The notes below the pieces were generated by a model. The model made no database searches. It was given only the letters and a program-made list of their open reading frames with translations, and was not told the DNA's origin. 64,000 nucleotides of DNA, from contig NZ_JBKHUI010000012.1 of NCBI RefSeq assembly GCF_046569695.1, forward strand, positions 62,001 through 126,000. Reading direction: 5' to 3'. Positions 18,389 to 26,844 of this stretch are shown piece after piece. The position numbers and the translations under genes were made by a program. This stretch comes from Kluyvera sp046569695. Its GTDB lineage: Bacteria; Pseudomonadota; Gammaproteobacteria; Enterobacterales; Enterobacteriaceae. Position 1 is the first letter of the stretch. Each line of letters begins with the position of its first letter.

Positions 18389-19039
18389 TTACTCCCCGAG
18401 GTGCGCCAGCAGTGAATCCAGACGCTGTTTAAGTTCGGCAACTTCCCCTTCAAGCATCTCGACGCGGGCCAGCAGGCTATCGTCTGCTGCTGGCGCATCG
18501 CTCTGAGCCGCCACCGCCTGAAGATCGACCTCACCGCTGAACAGGTGCATATAGCGACTTTCCCGTTTTCCCGGTTCACGCGGCAGACGCACTACAAACG
18601 GGCCATCTTCGCGGTTCGCCAGACGTTCCAGCGTATTTTCCACTTCCGCCATATCAGCAAATTCATGCATGCGCTGCGCACGACCGCGCAGCTCGCCAGG
18701 CGTCTGGGCTCCGCGCAGCAAGAGCGTGGTGACCAGCGCCACTTCCGCCGTCGACAGCTTCAGATCGCCAAATTCAGAGTTGCAAAAACGCTGCTCATAC
18801 TTGGTGACGCGGTTACCAAAACCGCTCACCGTGCGCAGGTAGTGGCGCTTCACCAGCGTATCCAGCTGGTCCTGCACTTCCGCTTCGCTGAGCGTCATAA
18901 CCGGCTCACGGTTGGTTTTTTGATTACAGGCCGTGACCACGCCGTTTATCGATAGCGGATATTGCTCCGGCGTCGTGACCTGCTTTTCCAGCAAGCAACC
19001 AATGACGCGGGCTTCCAGCGGGCTCAGTTGATATTTCAT
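18389..19039 (-). CDS. yceH: UPF0502 family protein YceH
   Basis: The product has 216 residues (E. coli 215). It begins MKYQLSPLEARVIGCLLEKQ with VTTPEQYPLS, the DUF480 winged-helix signature, and ends with a coiled-coil-like segment (LLARVEMLEGEVAELKQRLD). Its biochemical role is not established. It sits between rimJ and mviM in one directional run. Confidence 0.93.
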   Translation of the reverse strand: MKYQLSPLEARVIGCLLEKQVTTPEQYPLSINGVVTACNQKTNREPVMTLSEAEVQDQLDTLVKRHYLRTVSGFGNRVTKYEQRFCNSEFGDLKLSTAEVALVTTLLLRGAQTPGELRGRAQRMHEFADMAEVENTLERLANREDGPFVVRLPREPGKRESRYMHLFSGEVDLQAVAAQSDAPAADDSLLARVEMLEGEVAELKQRLDSLLAHLGE

Positions 19040-19049
19040 TCGGGTCTCC

Positions 19050-19634
19050 TTATCGACCTGCAGTCCATTGTGGGGTGGTCAACGCAGTCAGCACGTGATC
19101 GCGCCATTCGCCGTCAATCAGTAAATAGTCTTTCGCGTAGCCTTCTTTTTCAAAGCCCAGTCGCGCCAACAGGTCACCGCTGCGCTTATTATGCGGCATG
19201 TAGTTGGCCATAATGCGGTGAATATGTTGAGTGCGCTGCATATAGCGAATCGCGCTGGTCAGCGCTTCATACATCATCCCCTGCCCCTGCCATTTCTGGC
19301 CGATGGAGTAGCCGAGATAGCAGGCATGAAACGAGCCGCGCACCACGTTGGAAAAGTTCGCCACGCCGATGATCTCTTTCTCTTCCGGGTCGAGCAGCGC
19401 GAAATAAAACGCGGTTCCCTGCTTATGAAACTCATTAATCATCGATAGCCGCGCCTGCCAGCCGGACGGATAGCAGTGGCTGTCATCTCGGATGGGTTCC
19501 CAGGGTTTTAAAAACTGCCGATTCTCGGCGTAATAATCCGCCAGACGCCAGGCGTCCCGGTCGTGAATCAGACGCACCACCAGCCGGTCGGTGGTCAACC
19601 GAACTTTCGGCACATTACTGCGATAGCCAAACAT
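19050..19634 (-). CDS. rimJ: Ribosomal protein uS5 N-acetyltransferase RimJ
   Basis: This 194-residue GNAT-fold acetyltransferase has the acetyl-CoA binding segment IGQKWQGQGMMYEALTSAIR and the late motif NKRSGDLLARLGFEKEGYAK. It acetylates the N-terminal alanine of S5. The start follows AGGAG with an 8-base spacer. Confidence 0.96.
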   Translation of the reverse strand: MFGYRSNVPKVRLTTDRLVVRLIHDRDAWRLADYYAENRQFLKPWEPIRDDSHCYPSGWQARLSMINEFHKQGTAFYFALLDPEEKEIIGVANFSNVVRGSFHACYLGYSIGQKWQGQGMMYEALTSAIRYMQRTQHIHRIMANYMPHNKRSGDLLARLGFEKEGYAKDYLLIDGEWRDHVLTALTTPQWTAGR

Positions 19635-19986
19635 CTCACTACTCCTGTACCCAACGTATACCCTGGTCGTCTCACTCTACCTGCCCACGGCGGTCAATGA
19701 AAACAACAATCTGTCATGATGCATTGTGATAAAAAAGCCCTATCGCTGGCAATACATGAAAAAGTGAGATAGTCCGGCAAAATGAAGATGTTACCGCGAT
19801 CCTCTCTTTATCACGAGTCGTGACATTACGCGCCCTCATGCATAAAGACGAACGGTGCGAAATCAATGCCATTAAGAGACAAATAAATTAATCTTGGGTT
19901 TGCGAAAATTCGCATCCCAAATACTCAGGCGACCGGTTCATTACGCCGACGGTTATTCTCTCTGTTTTTTCTATTAAGGTGCCATG
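19635..19986. promoter_or_regulatory. Intergenic region upstream of rimJ and the TatA/E gene
   Basis: About 350 bases without a gene, flanked by divergent genes. Close to the tat-like gene (19894-19920) is an imperfect hairpin, TTGGG(TT)TGCGAA-AA-TTCGCA(T)CCCAA, of unknown function. In E. coli this side of rimJ carries mdtH and grxB; no remnant of either is visible. Confidence 0.45.
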
Positions 19987-20214
19987 ATGGGCGAAATTAG
20001 CGTCACCAAACTGTTAGTAATTGTCGTTCTTGTTGTGCTGTTATTCGGTACCAAAAAACTTGCCTCTTTGGGCTCCGATTTTGGTGCGGCGCTGAAAGGG
20101 TTTAAAAAAGCGATGAACGATGACAATCATGCTGAAAATGATGCCGATTTTCTCAATGAGAAAACCACACAGGGGAATGCTGAGGCCACTGACGCCAAAC
20201 AAAAACGGGCCTGA
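19987..20214 (+). CDS. TatA/TatE-family twin-arginine translocase subunit (extra paralogue)
   Basis: The product has 75 residues. The N-terminus MGEISVTKLLVIVVLVVLLF is a single membrane helix. GTKKLASLGSDFGAALKGFK is the amphipathic helix with the Tat FGTKKL motif, and an acidic tail follows. The N-terminus resembles TatE more than TatA (MGEIS), while the tail is longer than TatE (67 residues) and shorter than TatA. Two adjacent ATGs occur; I use the second, 7 bases after AAGG. Neither tatBC nor the lip genes are near, so it is neither the canonical tatA nor the canonical tatE locus. It probably adds pore-forming subunits to TatABC. Confidence 0.85.
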   Translation: MGEISVTKLLVIVVLVVLLFGTKKLASLGSDFGAALKGFKKAMNDDNHAENDADFLNEKTTQGNAEATDAKQKRA

Positions 20215-20399
20215 GATTACACCGCATAAAGGCCGCTCAATGAAGCTACAGGTAAAGGTTCCGTCGTAAAATCCGCCCACGGTGTGGCCTCCAGCGCCTA
20301 CGCCACGGCACTTTCAGCATTTTCCGCTGTCAGAGTTCTACTAACAGGGTATGCTGCTTTATGTCAGGATGCACCGAACGCTTTACCTTGAGGAACCTC

Positions 20400-20960
20400 A
20401 TGAAAAAATTGTTTGTTATTGCCGCACTGATCGTCAGCGGCCTGGTGGTTGGCTGTAATCAACTCACGCAATATTCCGTTAGCGAGCAGGAGATTAACCA
20501 GGCGTTACAGAAGCGGAATAATTTCTCGAAAGATATTGGAGTGCCCGGCGTCGCCGATGCCCATATCGTCCTGAGCAACCTCTCCAGCGCGATTGGTCGC
20601 GAAGAGCCGAATAAAGTCACGCTGAGCGGCGATGCCAAGTTGGATATGAACTCCCTCTTCGGCAGCCAGAAAGCGAATATTGCCCTGACGCTGAAAGCAC
20701 TGCCGGTGTTCAATAAAGAACAAGGCGCCATCTATCTTCAGGAAATGGAGATCCAGGATGCGAAAGTAACGCCGGAGAAAATGCAGACGGTGGTACAGAC
20801 GCTGATCCCTTACCTCAACCAGTCGTTGCGCACCTACTTCAACAAACAGCCGGCCTACGTGCTGAAAGAAGATGCTAGCCAGGGTGAAGCATTGGCGAAG
20901 AAATTCGCCAAGGGCATTGAGGTTAAACCTGGCGAAATTATTATCCCGTTCACGGACTAA
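20400..20960 (+). CDS. yceB: Lipoprotein YceB
   Basis: The 186-residue protein has a lipoprotein signal MKKLFVIAALIVSGLVVGC. The DUF1439 body includes NNFSKDIGVPGVADAHIVLS and ends GIEVKPGEIIIPFTD. It is an outer-membrane lipoprotein related to lipid-binding tubular (SMP/TULIP-like) proteins; the role is not firmly established. The ATG at 20400 is chosen from the TTGAGGA ribosome site and the signal peptide. Confidence 0.94.
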   Translation: MKKLFVIAALIVSGLVVGCNQLTQYSVSEQEINQALQKRNNFSKDIGVPGVADAHIVLSNLSSAIGREEPNKVTLSGDAKLDMNSLFGSQKANIALTLKALPVFNKEQGAIYLQEMEIQDAKVTPEKMQTVVQTLIPYLNQSLRTYFNKQPAYVLKEDASQGEALAKKFAKGIEVKPGEIIIPFTD

Positions 20961-21053
20961 TTTCCCATCACACATCATTAAGTACCTCTCCCCGCTGGGG
21001 AGAGGCCGCACGCCAGCCCTCTTTGCAAACAATTTTTACGGAAAAGGATGCAA

Positions 21054-21069
21054 AGGAAAACGTTTACGC
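21054..21069. promoter_or_regulatory. PurR operator of pyrC
   Basis: AGGAAAACGTTTACGC fits the PurR box (ANGAAAACGTTTNCGT) and lies just upstream of a -10 element TATCCT (21071-21076), as in E. coli pyrC, which PurR represses. Confidence 0.75.
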
Positions 21070-21079
21070 TTATCCTTAG

Positions 21080-21123
21080 TGCCCGGCAAAAAATGACTGA
21101 TATCCCACCAGCCGGAGCCTCAA
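21080..21123 (+). promoter_or_regulatory. pyrC leader with start-site-switching hairpin
   Basis: The transcript should start within GCCCGG, 6-8 bases after the -10. CCGGC (21083-21087) can pair with GCCGG (21111-21115), hiding the Shine-Dalgarno GGAG. In the established pyrC mechanism, high CTP favours start at C and the closed hairpin, while low CTP favours start at a downstream G and an open leader. All required sequence elements are present here. Confidence 0.75.
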
Positions 21124-22170
21124 ATGACCGCATTACCGCAAGTTCTGAAAATTCGCCGCCCAGACGACTGGCATATCCATCTTCGTGATGGCGAGATGCT
21201 GAAAACGGTTGTCCCGTATACCAGTGAGCTGTATGGCCGCGCAATTATCATGCCGAACCTGGTTCCGCCAATTACCACCGTGGATGCGGCTATCGCCTAC
21301 CGCCAGCGCATCCTTGACGCTGTGCCAGCCGGGCACAACTTCACGCCGCTGATGACCTGCTACCTGACCGACACCCTCGACCCGAACGAGCTGGAGCGCG
21401 GTTTTAACGAAGGCGTATTCACCGCAGCAAAACTGTACCCAGCGAATGCCACCACCAACTCCAGTCACGGCGTGACCAGCACCGATGCGATTATGCCGGT
21501 GCTTGAGCGCATGGAAAAACTGGGGATGCCGCTGCTGGTGCACGGCGAAGTGACCCATGCCGAGATTGATATCTTTGACCGCGAAGCGCGCTTTATCGAC
21601 ACCGTGATGGAGCCTTTGCGTAAACGTCTGCCGGGCCTGAAGGTGGTCTTCGAGCACATCACCACCAAAGATGCAGCAGAGTACGTGCGTGACGGCAATG
21701 AACTGATTGCCGCCACCATTACGCCTCAGCACCTGATGTTCAACCGCAACCACATGCTGGTTGGCGGCGTGCGCCCGCACCTCTACTGCCTGCCAATCCT
21801 TAAGCGTAATATCCATCAGCAGGCGCTGCGTGAACTGGTTGCCAGCGGCTTTACCCGCGCCTTCCTCGGTACCGACTCCGCACCGCACGCCCGTCACCGT
21901 AAAGAGGCTAGCTGCGGCTGCGCAGGCTGCTTCAACGCTCCAACAGCGCTGGGAAGCTACGCTACCGTATTTGAAGAGATGAACGCGCTGGAGCACTTCG
22001 AAGCTTTCTGCTCGCTGAACGGCCCGCGCTTCTATGGCCTGCCGGTGAACGACGATGTTGTCGAGCTGGTGCGTGAAGAGAGCCAGGTTGCCGAAACCAT
22101 CGCGCTCAGCGACGATACGCTGGTGCCGTTCCTGGCCGGCGAAACGCTGCGCTGGACGGTGAAAAAATAA
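21124..22170 (+). CDS. pyrC: Dihydroorotase PyrC
   Basis: The product has 348 residues, equal to E. coli. The metal-binding HxH is in DDWHIHLRDGEML (residues about 13-25). The carbamylated lysine lies in AAKLYPANATTNSSHGV and the catalytic aspartate in FLGTDSAPHARHRKE. It converts carbamoyl aspartate to dihydroorotate in pyrimidine synthesis. Confidence 0.98.
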   Translation: MTALPQVLKIRRPDDWHIHLRDGEMLKTVVPYTSELYGRAIIMPNLVPPITTVDAAIAYRQRILDAVPAGHNFTPLMTCYLTDTLDPNELERGFNEGVFTAAKLYPANATTNSSHGVTSTDAIMPVLERMEKLGMPLLVHGEVTHAEIDIFDREARFIDTVMEPLRKRLPGLKVVFEHITTKDAAEYVRDGNELIAATITPQHLMFNRNHMLVGGVRPHLYCLPILKRNIHQQALRELVASGFTRAFLGTDSAPHARHRKEASCGCAGCFNAPTALGSYATVFEEMNALEHFEAFCSLNGPRFYGLPVNDDVVELVREESQVAETIALSDDTLVPFLAGETLRWTVKK

Positions 22171-22202
22171 TTTCGTGCCCCCTGTTGTAAAAAGTCCAAG
22201 GT

Positions 22203-22222
22203 AACTGTATAAATATACAGTA
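22203..22222. promoter_or_regulatory. LexA (SOS) box of dinI
   Basis: CTGT-ATAAATAT-ACAG within an A/T context is an almost perfect LexA box (TACTGTATATATATACAGTA). It overlaps the dinI promoter region 20 bases before the start codon. Confidence 0.93.
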
Positions 22223-22241
22223 TATTACACAGGGGGCAATT

Positions 22242-22487
22242 ATGCGTATTGAAGTTACCGTTGCAAAAACAACTGCACTGCCTGCAGGCGCACTAGACGC
22301 GCTGGCAGACGAACTTTCCCGCCGTATTAACGACCAATTCCCGGACAGCGGAGGCACCGTCAGCGTGCGCTACGCGGCCAACAACAACCTCTCCGTCATC
22401 GGCGGCATTAAAGAAGATAAAGACCGCATCAGCGAGATCCTCCAGGAGACCTGGGAGAGCGCGGACGACTGGTTCATCACCGATTAA
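22242..22487 (+). CDS. dinI: DNA damage-inducible protein DinI
   Basis: The 81-residue protein begins MRIEVTVAKTTALPAGALDA and has the acidic C-terminal helix ISEILQETWESADDWF, which contacts RecA. DinI modulates RecA filament stability and so the SOS response. The GGGGGC ribosome site is immediately upstream, and the LexA box confirms SOS control. Confidence 0.97.
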   Translation: MRIEVTVAKTTALPAGALDALADELSRRINDQFPDSGGTVSVRYAANNNLSVIGGIKEDKDRISEILQETWESADDWFITD

Positions 22488-22511
22488 TATTTGCTCCCTC
22501 ATTGTGTTTTT

Positions 22512-22535
22512 GCCGGGTCGCCCCGGCTTTTTTTC
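22512..22535 (+). terminator. dinI terminator
   Basis: The GCCGGG-TCGC-CCCGGC stem is followed by seven T, 25 bases after the dinI stop. Confidence 0.9.
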
Positions 22536-22768
22536 GTTCTTTTCTGCTTGTTATTTCCTCATTTATCCCCATTTTTTAGATTAGCCGCAAAAACAATGAG
22601 CAATATGGTTGTTTATTGCGCAAACGACCGGTCTATTCAGGAATTTATGTTGCTTTTGATTTCAATTCTCGAGTATTTATTGAATTGTTGTATACTGATA
22701 AAGCTTCACAAAAAATTGCATTGAACCTCGAGAGTTGTTGCCTTTTAACACATGAAGAAGGGGTTATG

Positions 22769-23023
22769 ATGGAAAAGAATAATGAAGTCATCCAGACCCA
22801 TCCCCTCGTCGGATGGGACATCAGCACCGTTGATAGCTACGATGCCATGATGCTGCGCCTGCACTACCAAGACCCCAATCAATCGAGCAATAAAGAAGCT
22901 GAAGTTGGCCAGACCCTATGGCTAACCACCGATGTCGCACGTCAGTTTATTTCCATACTGGAAGCCGGGATTGCCAAGATTGAGTCTGGCGATTACCAGG
23001 TCAATGAGTATCGCAGGCATTAA
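22769..23023 (+). CDS. bssS: Biofilm regulator BssS
   Basis: The 84-residue protein begins MEKNNEVIQTHPLVGWDIST and ends AKIESGDYQVNEYRRH, near-identical to E. coli BssS. It affects biofilm formation and indole/AI-2-linked signalling by an unknown mechanism. The start is the second of two adjacent ATGs after GAAGAAGGGG. The AT-rich 280 bases upstream hold no other gene. Confidence 0.95.
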   Translation: MEKNNEVIQTHPLVGWDISTVDSYDAMMLRLHYQDPNQSSNKEAEVGQTLWLTTDVARQFISILEAGIAKIESGDYQVNEYRRH

Positions 23024-23054
23024 CGCTGATACTTTCGTCGTATTAACGACCAAC

Positions 23055-23080
23055 AGGCACCTACGGGTGCCTTAATTATT
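23055..23080 (+). terminator. bssS terminator
   Basis: AGGCACC-TACG-GGTGCCT stem followed by TAATTATTTT, about 30 bases after the stop. Confidence 0.75.
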
Positions 23081-23160
23081 TTCACCCTTGTATAACAACT
23101 ATCGGTTAATTACTCTACCAGACTCTGGCTTCGCGCTTTATCATCGTGTCGGGAATCACT

Positions 23161-24279
23161 ATGGAATACGATCTTATTATTATTGGCAGCGGCTCCGTTG
23201 GCGCTGCGGCAGGTTATTACGCCCGTAAAGCGGGTTTAAATGTACTGATGACCGATGCCCATATGCCACCTCACCAGCAAGGAAGCCATCACGGCGATAC
23301 CCGTCTGATGCGCCACGCCTATGGTGAAGGTGAGAAATACGTCCCGCTGGTCCTTCGCGCCCAGGCACTATGGGACGAGCTTGCCGCAACCAGCGGCGAA
23401 GCGCTGTTTGAACAAAGCGGCGTCGTTAACCTTGGTCCCGCTGACTCCACCTTCCTGAATACCGTCGCTCAGAGCGCCGAACAGTTTGCCCTGCCGGTTG
23501 AACACCTTGATGCGGCGGCGATAATGACCCGTTGGCCCGAAATTCACGTGCCTGCAGACTACCGCGCTATCTTTGAGCCTGGTTCAGGGGTATTGAAAAG
23601 CGAACTGGCGGTGAAAACGCTGATTGCAATGGCGAAAGAGGCCGGCTGCGCGCAGCTTTTCAACTGCCCGGTTACTGCTATTCATAGTGACGCGAACGGC
23701 GTGACCATTGAGACGTCCGAGGGAAGCTGGCGCGGCAAAAAGCTGCTGCTGACGGCGGGAACCTGGACCAAACAACTCTATCCTGACCTGCCTATCCAGC
23801 CGGTGCGCAAAGTATTTGCCTGGTTCCAGGCCGACGGTCGCTACAGCCGCAAAAACAACTTCCCGGCGTTTACCGGTGAGCTGCCGAATGGCGACCAGTT
23901 CTACGGTTTCCCGGCGGTGGAGAATGAGCTGAAAATAGGTAAACACAACGGCGGCCAGGTCATCAACAGCCCGGAAGAACGTAAAGCATTTGGCAGCGTC
24001 GCCACCGACGGGTCCGAAGCATTCAGCTTCCTGCGGCAGATCCTGCCGGGCATCGGCGGCTGCCTGTACGGTGCAGCCTGTACCTATGACAACACGCCGG
24101 ATGAAGATTTTATTATCGACACCCTACCCGGCCAGCCCGATGTGCTGTTTATCGGTGGCCTGAGCGGTCACGGCTTTAAGTTCGCCACCGTGCTGGGGGA
24201 AATTGCCGCGCAGTTCGCGCAGCATAAAACCCCGGAGTATGATTTATCGCCGTTTGCGCTGTCCCGCTTTAACAGCTGA
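23161..24279 (+). CDS. solA: N-methyl-L-tryptophan oxidase SolA
   Basis: The product has 372 residues, the family length. The FAD-binding motif IIIGSGSVGAAAGYYARKAG lies at the N-terminus (residues about 6-25). The conserved SHHGDTRLMRHAYGEGEKYV follows. The covalent flavin-binding cysteine region GAACTYDNTPDEDFIID lies near residue 308. It demethylates N-methyl amino acids, producing formaldehyde and peroxide. The start at 23161 gives the family N-terminus MEYDLIIIG; a GTG further upstream is less likely. Confidence 0.95.
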   Translation: MEYDLIIIGSGSVGAAAGYYARKAGLNVLMTDAHMPPHQQGSHHGDTRLMRHAYGEGEKYVPLVLRAQALWDELAATSGEALFEQSGVVNLGPADSTFLNTVAQSAEQFALPVEHLDAAAIMTRWPEIHVPADYRAIFEPGSGVLKSELAVKTLIAMAKEAGCAQLFNCPVTAIHSDANGVTIETSEGSWRGKKLLLTAGTWTKQLYPDLPIQPVRKVFAWFQADGRYSRKNNFPAFTGELPNGDQFYGFPAVENELKIGKHNGGQVINSPEERKAFGSVATDGSEAFSFLRQILPGIGGCLYGAACTYDNTPDEDFIIDTLPGQPDVLFIGGLSGHGFKFATVLGEIAAQFAQHKTPEYDLSPFALSRFNS

Positions 24280-24308
24280 ATCAACGTCATCTAACAATCT
24301 GCCACATG

Positions 24309-24341
24309 GTGCCGGATGGCGCTTTGCTTATCCGGCCTACA
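24309..24341. repeat. Single REP element
   Basis: GTGCCGGATGGCGCTTTGCTTATCCGGCCTAC-type unit between solA and yceO. Confidence 0.8.
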
Positions 24342-24347
24342 AAATAA

Positions 24348-24373
24348 AACGGCCCCGAGTCACCGGGGCCGTT
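24348..24373 (-). terminator. Hairpin terminator between solA and yceO
   Basis: A 10-bp stem AACGGCCCCG/CGGGGCCGTT with a 6-base loop. The T-rich tract (TTTTATTTT) follows on the minus strand, which suits the trhO transcript, although it also lies downstream of solA. Confidence 0.65.
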
Positions 24374-24387
24374 AAATCGAGAATGCT

Positions 24388-24501
24388 ATGCGTCGCCTGT
24401 TTTACTTTCTGCTCAACAACGTCCGCGAACACCTGATGCTGTATCTGATGCTCTGGCTGCTGTTAGCGCTGCTCGACATTGCCTGGCTCTACTTCAATTA
24501 A
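24388..24501 (+). CDS. yceO: Small membrane protein YceO
   Basis: A 37-residue frame, MRRLFYFLLNNVREHLML then a hydrophobic helix (LWLLLALLDIAWLYFN). It matches E. coli YceO in the NN-REHLMLYL core and in lying between solA and trhO. An in-frame stop (24373) just upstream excludes a longer N-terminus. It overlaps the convergent trhO stop by four bases. The function is unknown. Confidence 0.75.
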   Translation: MRRLFYFLLNNVREHLMLYLMLWLLLALLDIAWLYFN

Positions 24502-25559
24502 TCGTTCTGGGTCTGCGGGTCCGGAATACCTAAACGGGTATTCAGGCGACCGCGCGATTTATTAAAGATCTTATTGCCGTTTTCACGCCCGGCGCGACGC
24601 AGACGCTGCTCCTCTTCAGGAAGCTTGTGCTCTTCCTGGCAACTTTCGCTACAGCAGCCTTCGTATTTCTCTGCACAGGTCGGGCACTGAATAAACAGCA
24701 GATGGCAGCCATCGTTCAGGCAGTTAGTATGGCTGTCGCACGGCGTACCGCACTGATGACAGTGGGCAATGATATCGTCGGAAATCCGCTCGCCCATGCG
24801 TTCATCAAAGACGAAATTCTTACCGACAAAGCGTACCGGTAACCCCTGTTCGCGAGCGCGACGGGCGTACTCAATGATACCGCCTTCGATATGCCAGACC
24901 TGATTAAAGCCGTTGTGCTTCATCCAGGCACTGGCTTTTTCACAGCGAATGCCGCCGGTGCAGTACATGACAATTTTCTTGTCTTTATGCTCCTGCATCA
25001 TCTCAACCGCTTTCGGCAACTGTTCGCGGAAAGTGTCGGCCGGGATCTCCATCGCCTGCTCAAAATGCCCTACTTCGTACTCGTAGTGGTTACGCATATC
25101 GATAAACAGTGCGTCGGGGTCATCAAGCATGGCGTTCACTTCCGCCGCTTTCAGGTATTCACCCACGTTGCTGGCATCAAACGTCGGATCGTCAATTCCA
25201 TCGGCCACAATACGCTCACGAACCTTCATGCGCAGCACCCAGAACGATTTCCCGTCATCATCAAGCGCAATGTTCAGACGCAGACCTTTCAGTGCCGGGT
25301 CAAAGCGGTTCAGGCAGTCACGCAGCGCCTCAACCTGGCTCTCCGGTACGCTAATCTGCGCGTTAATCCCCTCGCGAGCCAGGTAAACGCGACCAAAGAC
25401 ATTTAGCGCGGAAAGCGCGACGTACAGCGCATCACGAGTGGCTTTTGGATCAACAATGGTGAAGTATTTATAGAATGAGATTGTGGTGCGTGGCTCTGTT
25501 TCTGCCAGCATCTTCGCTTTCAGCGTCTCATTCGAAATGCGGTTATGTAACACTGGCAT
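24498..25559 (-). CDS. trhO: tRNA uridine(34) hydroxylase TrhO (YceA)
   Basis: The product has 353 residues (E. coli 350). The N-terminal domain has SFYKYFTIVDPKATRDALY. The rhodanese domain carries the catalytic cysteine in VMYCTGGIRCEKASAWMKHN, and a Cys-rich C-terminal part follows (HCHQCGTPCDSHTNC). It makes 5-hydroxyuridine at the wobble base of tRNAs. The start MPVLHNRIS at 25559 is the family start. In E. coli yceI and yceJ lie between yceO and this gene; both are absent here. Confidence 0.95.
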   Translation of the reverse strand: MPVLHNRISNETLKAKMLAETEPRTTISFYKYFTIVDPKATRDALYVALSALNVFGRVYLAREGINAQISVPESQVEALRDCLNRFDPALKGLRLNIALDDDGKSFWVLRMKVRERIVADGIDDPTFDASNVGEYLKAAEVNAMLDDPDALFIDMRNHYEYEVGHFEQAMEIPADTFREQLPKAVEMMQEHKDKKIVMYCTGGIRCEKASAWMKHNGFNQVWHIEGGIIEYARRAREQGLPVRFVGKNFVFDERMGERISDDIIAHCHQCGTPCDSHTNCLNDGCHLLFIQCPTCAEKYEGCCSESCQEEHKLPEEEQRLRRAGRENGNKIFNKSRGRLNTRLGIPDPQTQND

Positions 25560-25782
25560 GGTGTTCTTATCCTGCAAAATAGAATGGATGGGAATAATCG
25601 GGGCGCATGATATAGCAATCATCGTTAATTTACATCCCCACATTTTGCGCTACATTCTCTTCATCATTACTAATGCTCTGCAAAATAGTTGTATGAATAG
25701 ACAACAGTCGTGACGCGGTCGTTTTGGCTGACGGAAAAATAGTGCGACAATAGAGCCAGTTGCTCGGAATAACAGGAAAGAC

Positions 25783-26703
25783 ATGACTCAGTTACCTAAA
25801 TTCACCACTGCGTTGCTGCACCCTCGCTACTGGCCGTCCTGGCTGGGTGTCGGCGTGCTCTGGTTAGTTGTTCAACTGCCGTATCCGGTTATTTATCGCC
25901 TCGGGAACGCTATCGGCCGTCTGGCCCTGCTGCTGCTGAAGCGTCGTGCCAAAATTGCATACCGCAATCTTGAGCTCTGCTTCCCGGAAATGAGCGAAGC
26001 CGAACGTCATCAGATGGTGGTTAAGAATTTTGAGTCGGTAGGGATGGGCGTGATGGAGACCGGGATCGCCTGGTTCTGGCCGACTAAACGCGTCAACCGC
26101 TGGATGGATGCCAGCGGCCTTGAGCATATCCGCGCCGTGCAGGATTCCGGTCGCGGCGTTTTGCTGATCGGTATTCACTTCCTGACGCTGGAAATGGGCG
26201 CCCGTATGTTCGGTATTCATAACCCTGGGATTGGCGTCTACCGGCCCAACGATAATCCGGTCATCGACTGGCTGCAAACCTGGGGCCGCATGCGGTCAAA
26301 CAAAGATATGATTGACCGTAAAGACCTGAAAGGCATGGTACGCGCACTGAAAAACGGCGAAATTATCTGGTATGCGCCAGACCACGACTACGGCCCGCGC
26401 GCCAGCGTCTTCGCGCCGCTGTTCGCCGTGAAGGATGCCGCCACCACTTCCGGCACCTGGATGCTGGCAAAAATGTCAAAAGCGTGCGTGGTTCCCTTTG
26501 TGCCGCGCCGTAAACCGAACGGCAAAGGCTACGAACTGATTATCCTCGAACCGGAATGCGACCCGCCGCTGGAGAATGCCGAAGCCACCGCCGCGTGGAT
26601 GAACACCATCGTCGAAAAATGCATCATGATGGCCCCAGAGCAATACATGTGGCTGCATCGGCGCTTTAAAACGCGCCCGGAAGGGGCACCTTCCCTCTAC
26701 TAA
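25783..26703 (+). CDS. lpxL: Kdo2-lipid IVA lauroyltransferase LpxL
   Basis: The product has 306 residues, identical in length to E. coli. It has one N-terminal membrane helix (WLGVGVLWLVVQLPYPVIYR). The catalytic H-x4-E is in LIGIHFLTLEMGARMFG (about residues 130-140). It adds the secondary laurate to lipid A at the inner membrane. The start follows AACAGGAAAGAC. Confidence 0.97.
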   Translation: MTQLPKFTTALLHPRYWPSWLGVGVLWLVVQLPYPVIYRLGNAIGRLALLLLKRRAKIAYRNLELCFPEMSEAERHQMVVKNFESVGMGVMETGIAWFWPTKRVNRWMDASGLEHIRAVQDSGRGVLLIGIHFLTLEMGARMFGIHNPGIGVYRPNDNPVIDWLQTWGRMRSNKDMIDRKDLKGMVRALKNGEIIWYAPDHDYGPRASVFAPLFAVKDAATTSGTWMLAKMSKACVVPFVPRRKPNGKGYELIILEPECDPPLENAEATAAWMNTIVEKCIMMAPEQYMWLHRRFKTRPEGAPSLY

Positions 26704-26710
26704 CGTTTTC

Positions 26711-26740
26711 ACGCGCAGCTCCGGCTGCGCGTTTTTGTTT
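26711..26740 (+). terminator. lpxL terminator
   Basis: ACGCGCAG-CTCCGG-CTGCGCGT stem, then TTTTGTTTT, 8 bases after the stop. Confidence 0.9.
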
Positions 26741-26844
26741 TAGCTTTAAAAGCGGACCACATTGCAGTGATATGAACACAGGAGCATAATTAGCAGGCTT
26801 ATAAATACACTCTCTTTTTGGCGACATTTCGCCTGCGGAACCCT

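Noticed and set aside
22491..22768. Small ORFs between dinI and bssS
   Set aside because: They cross the dinI terminator and an AT-rich promoter region; none has a ribosome site or a family match.
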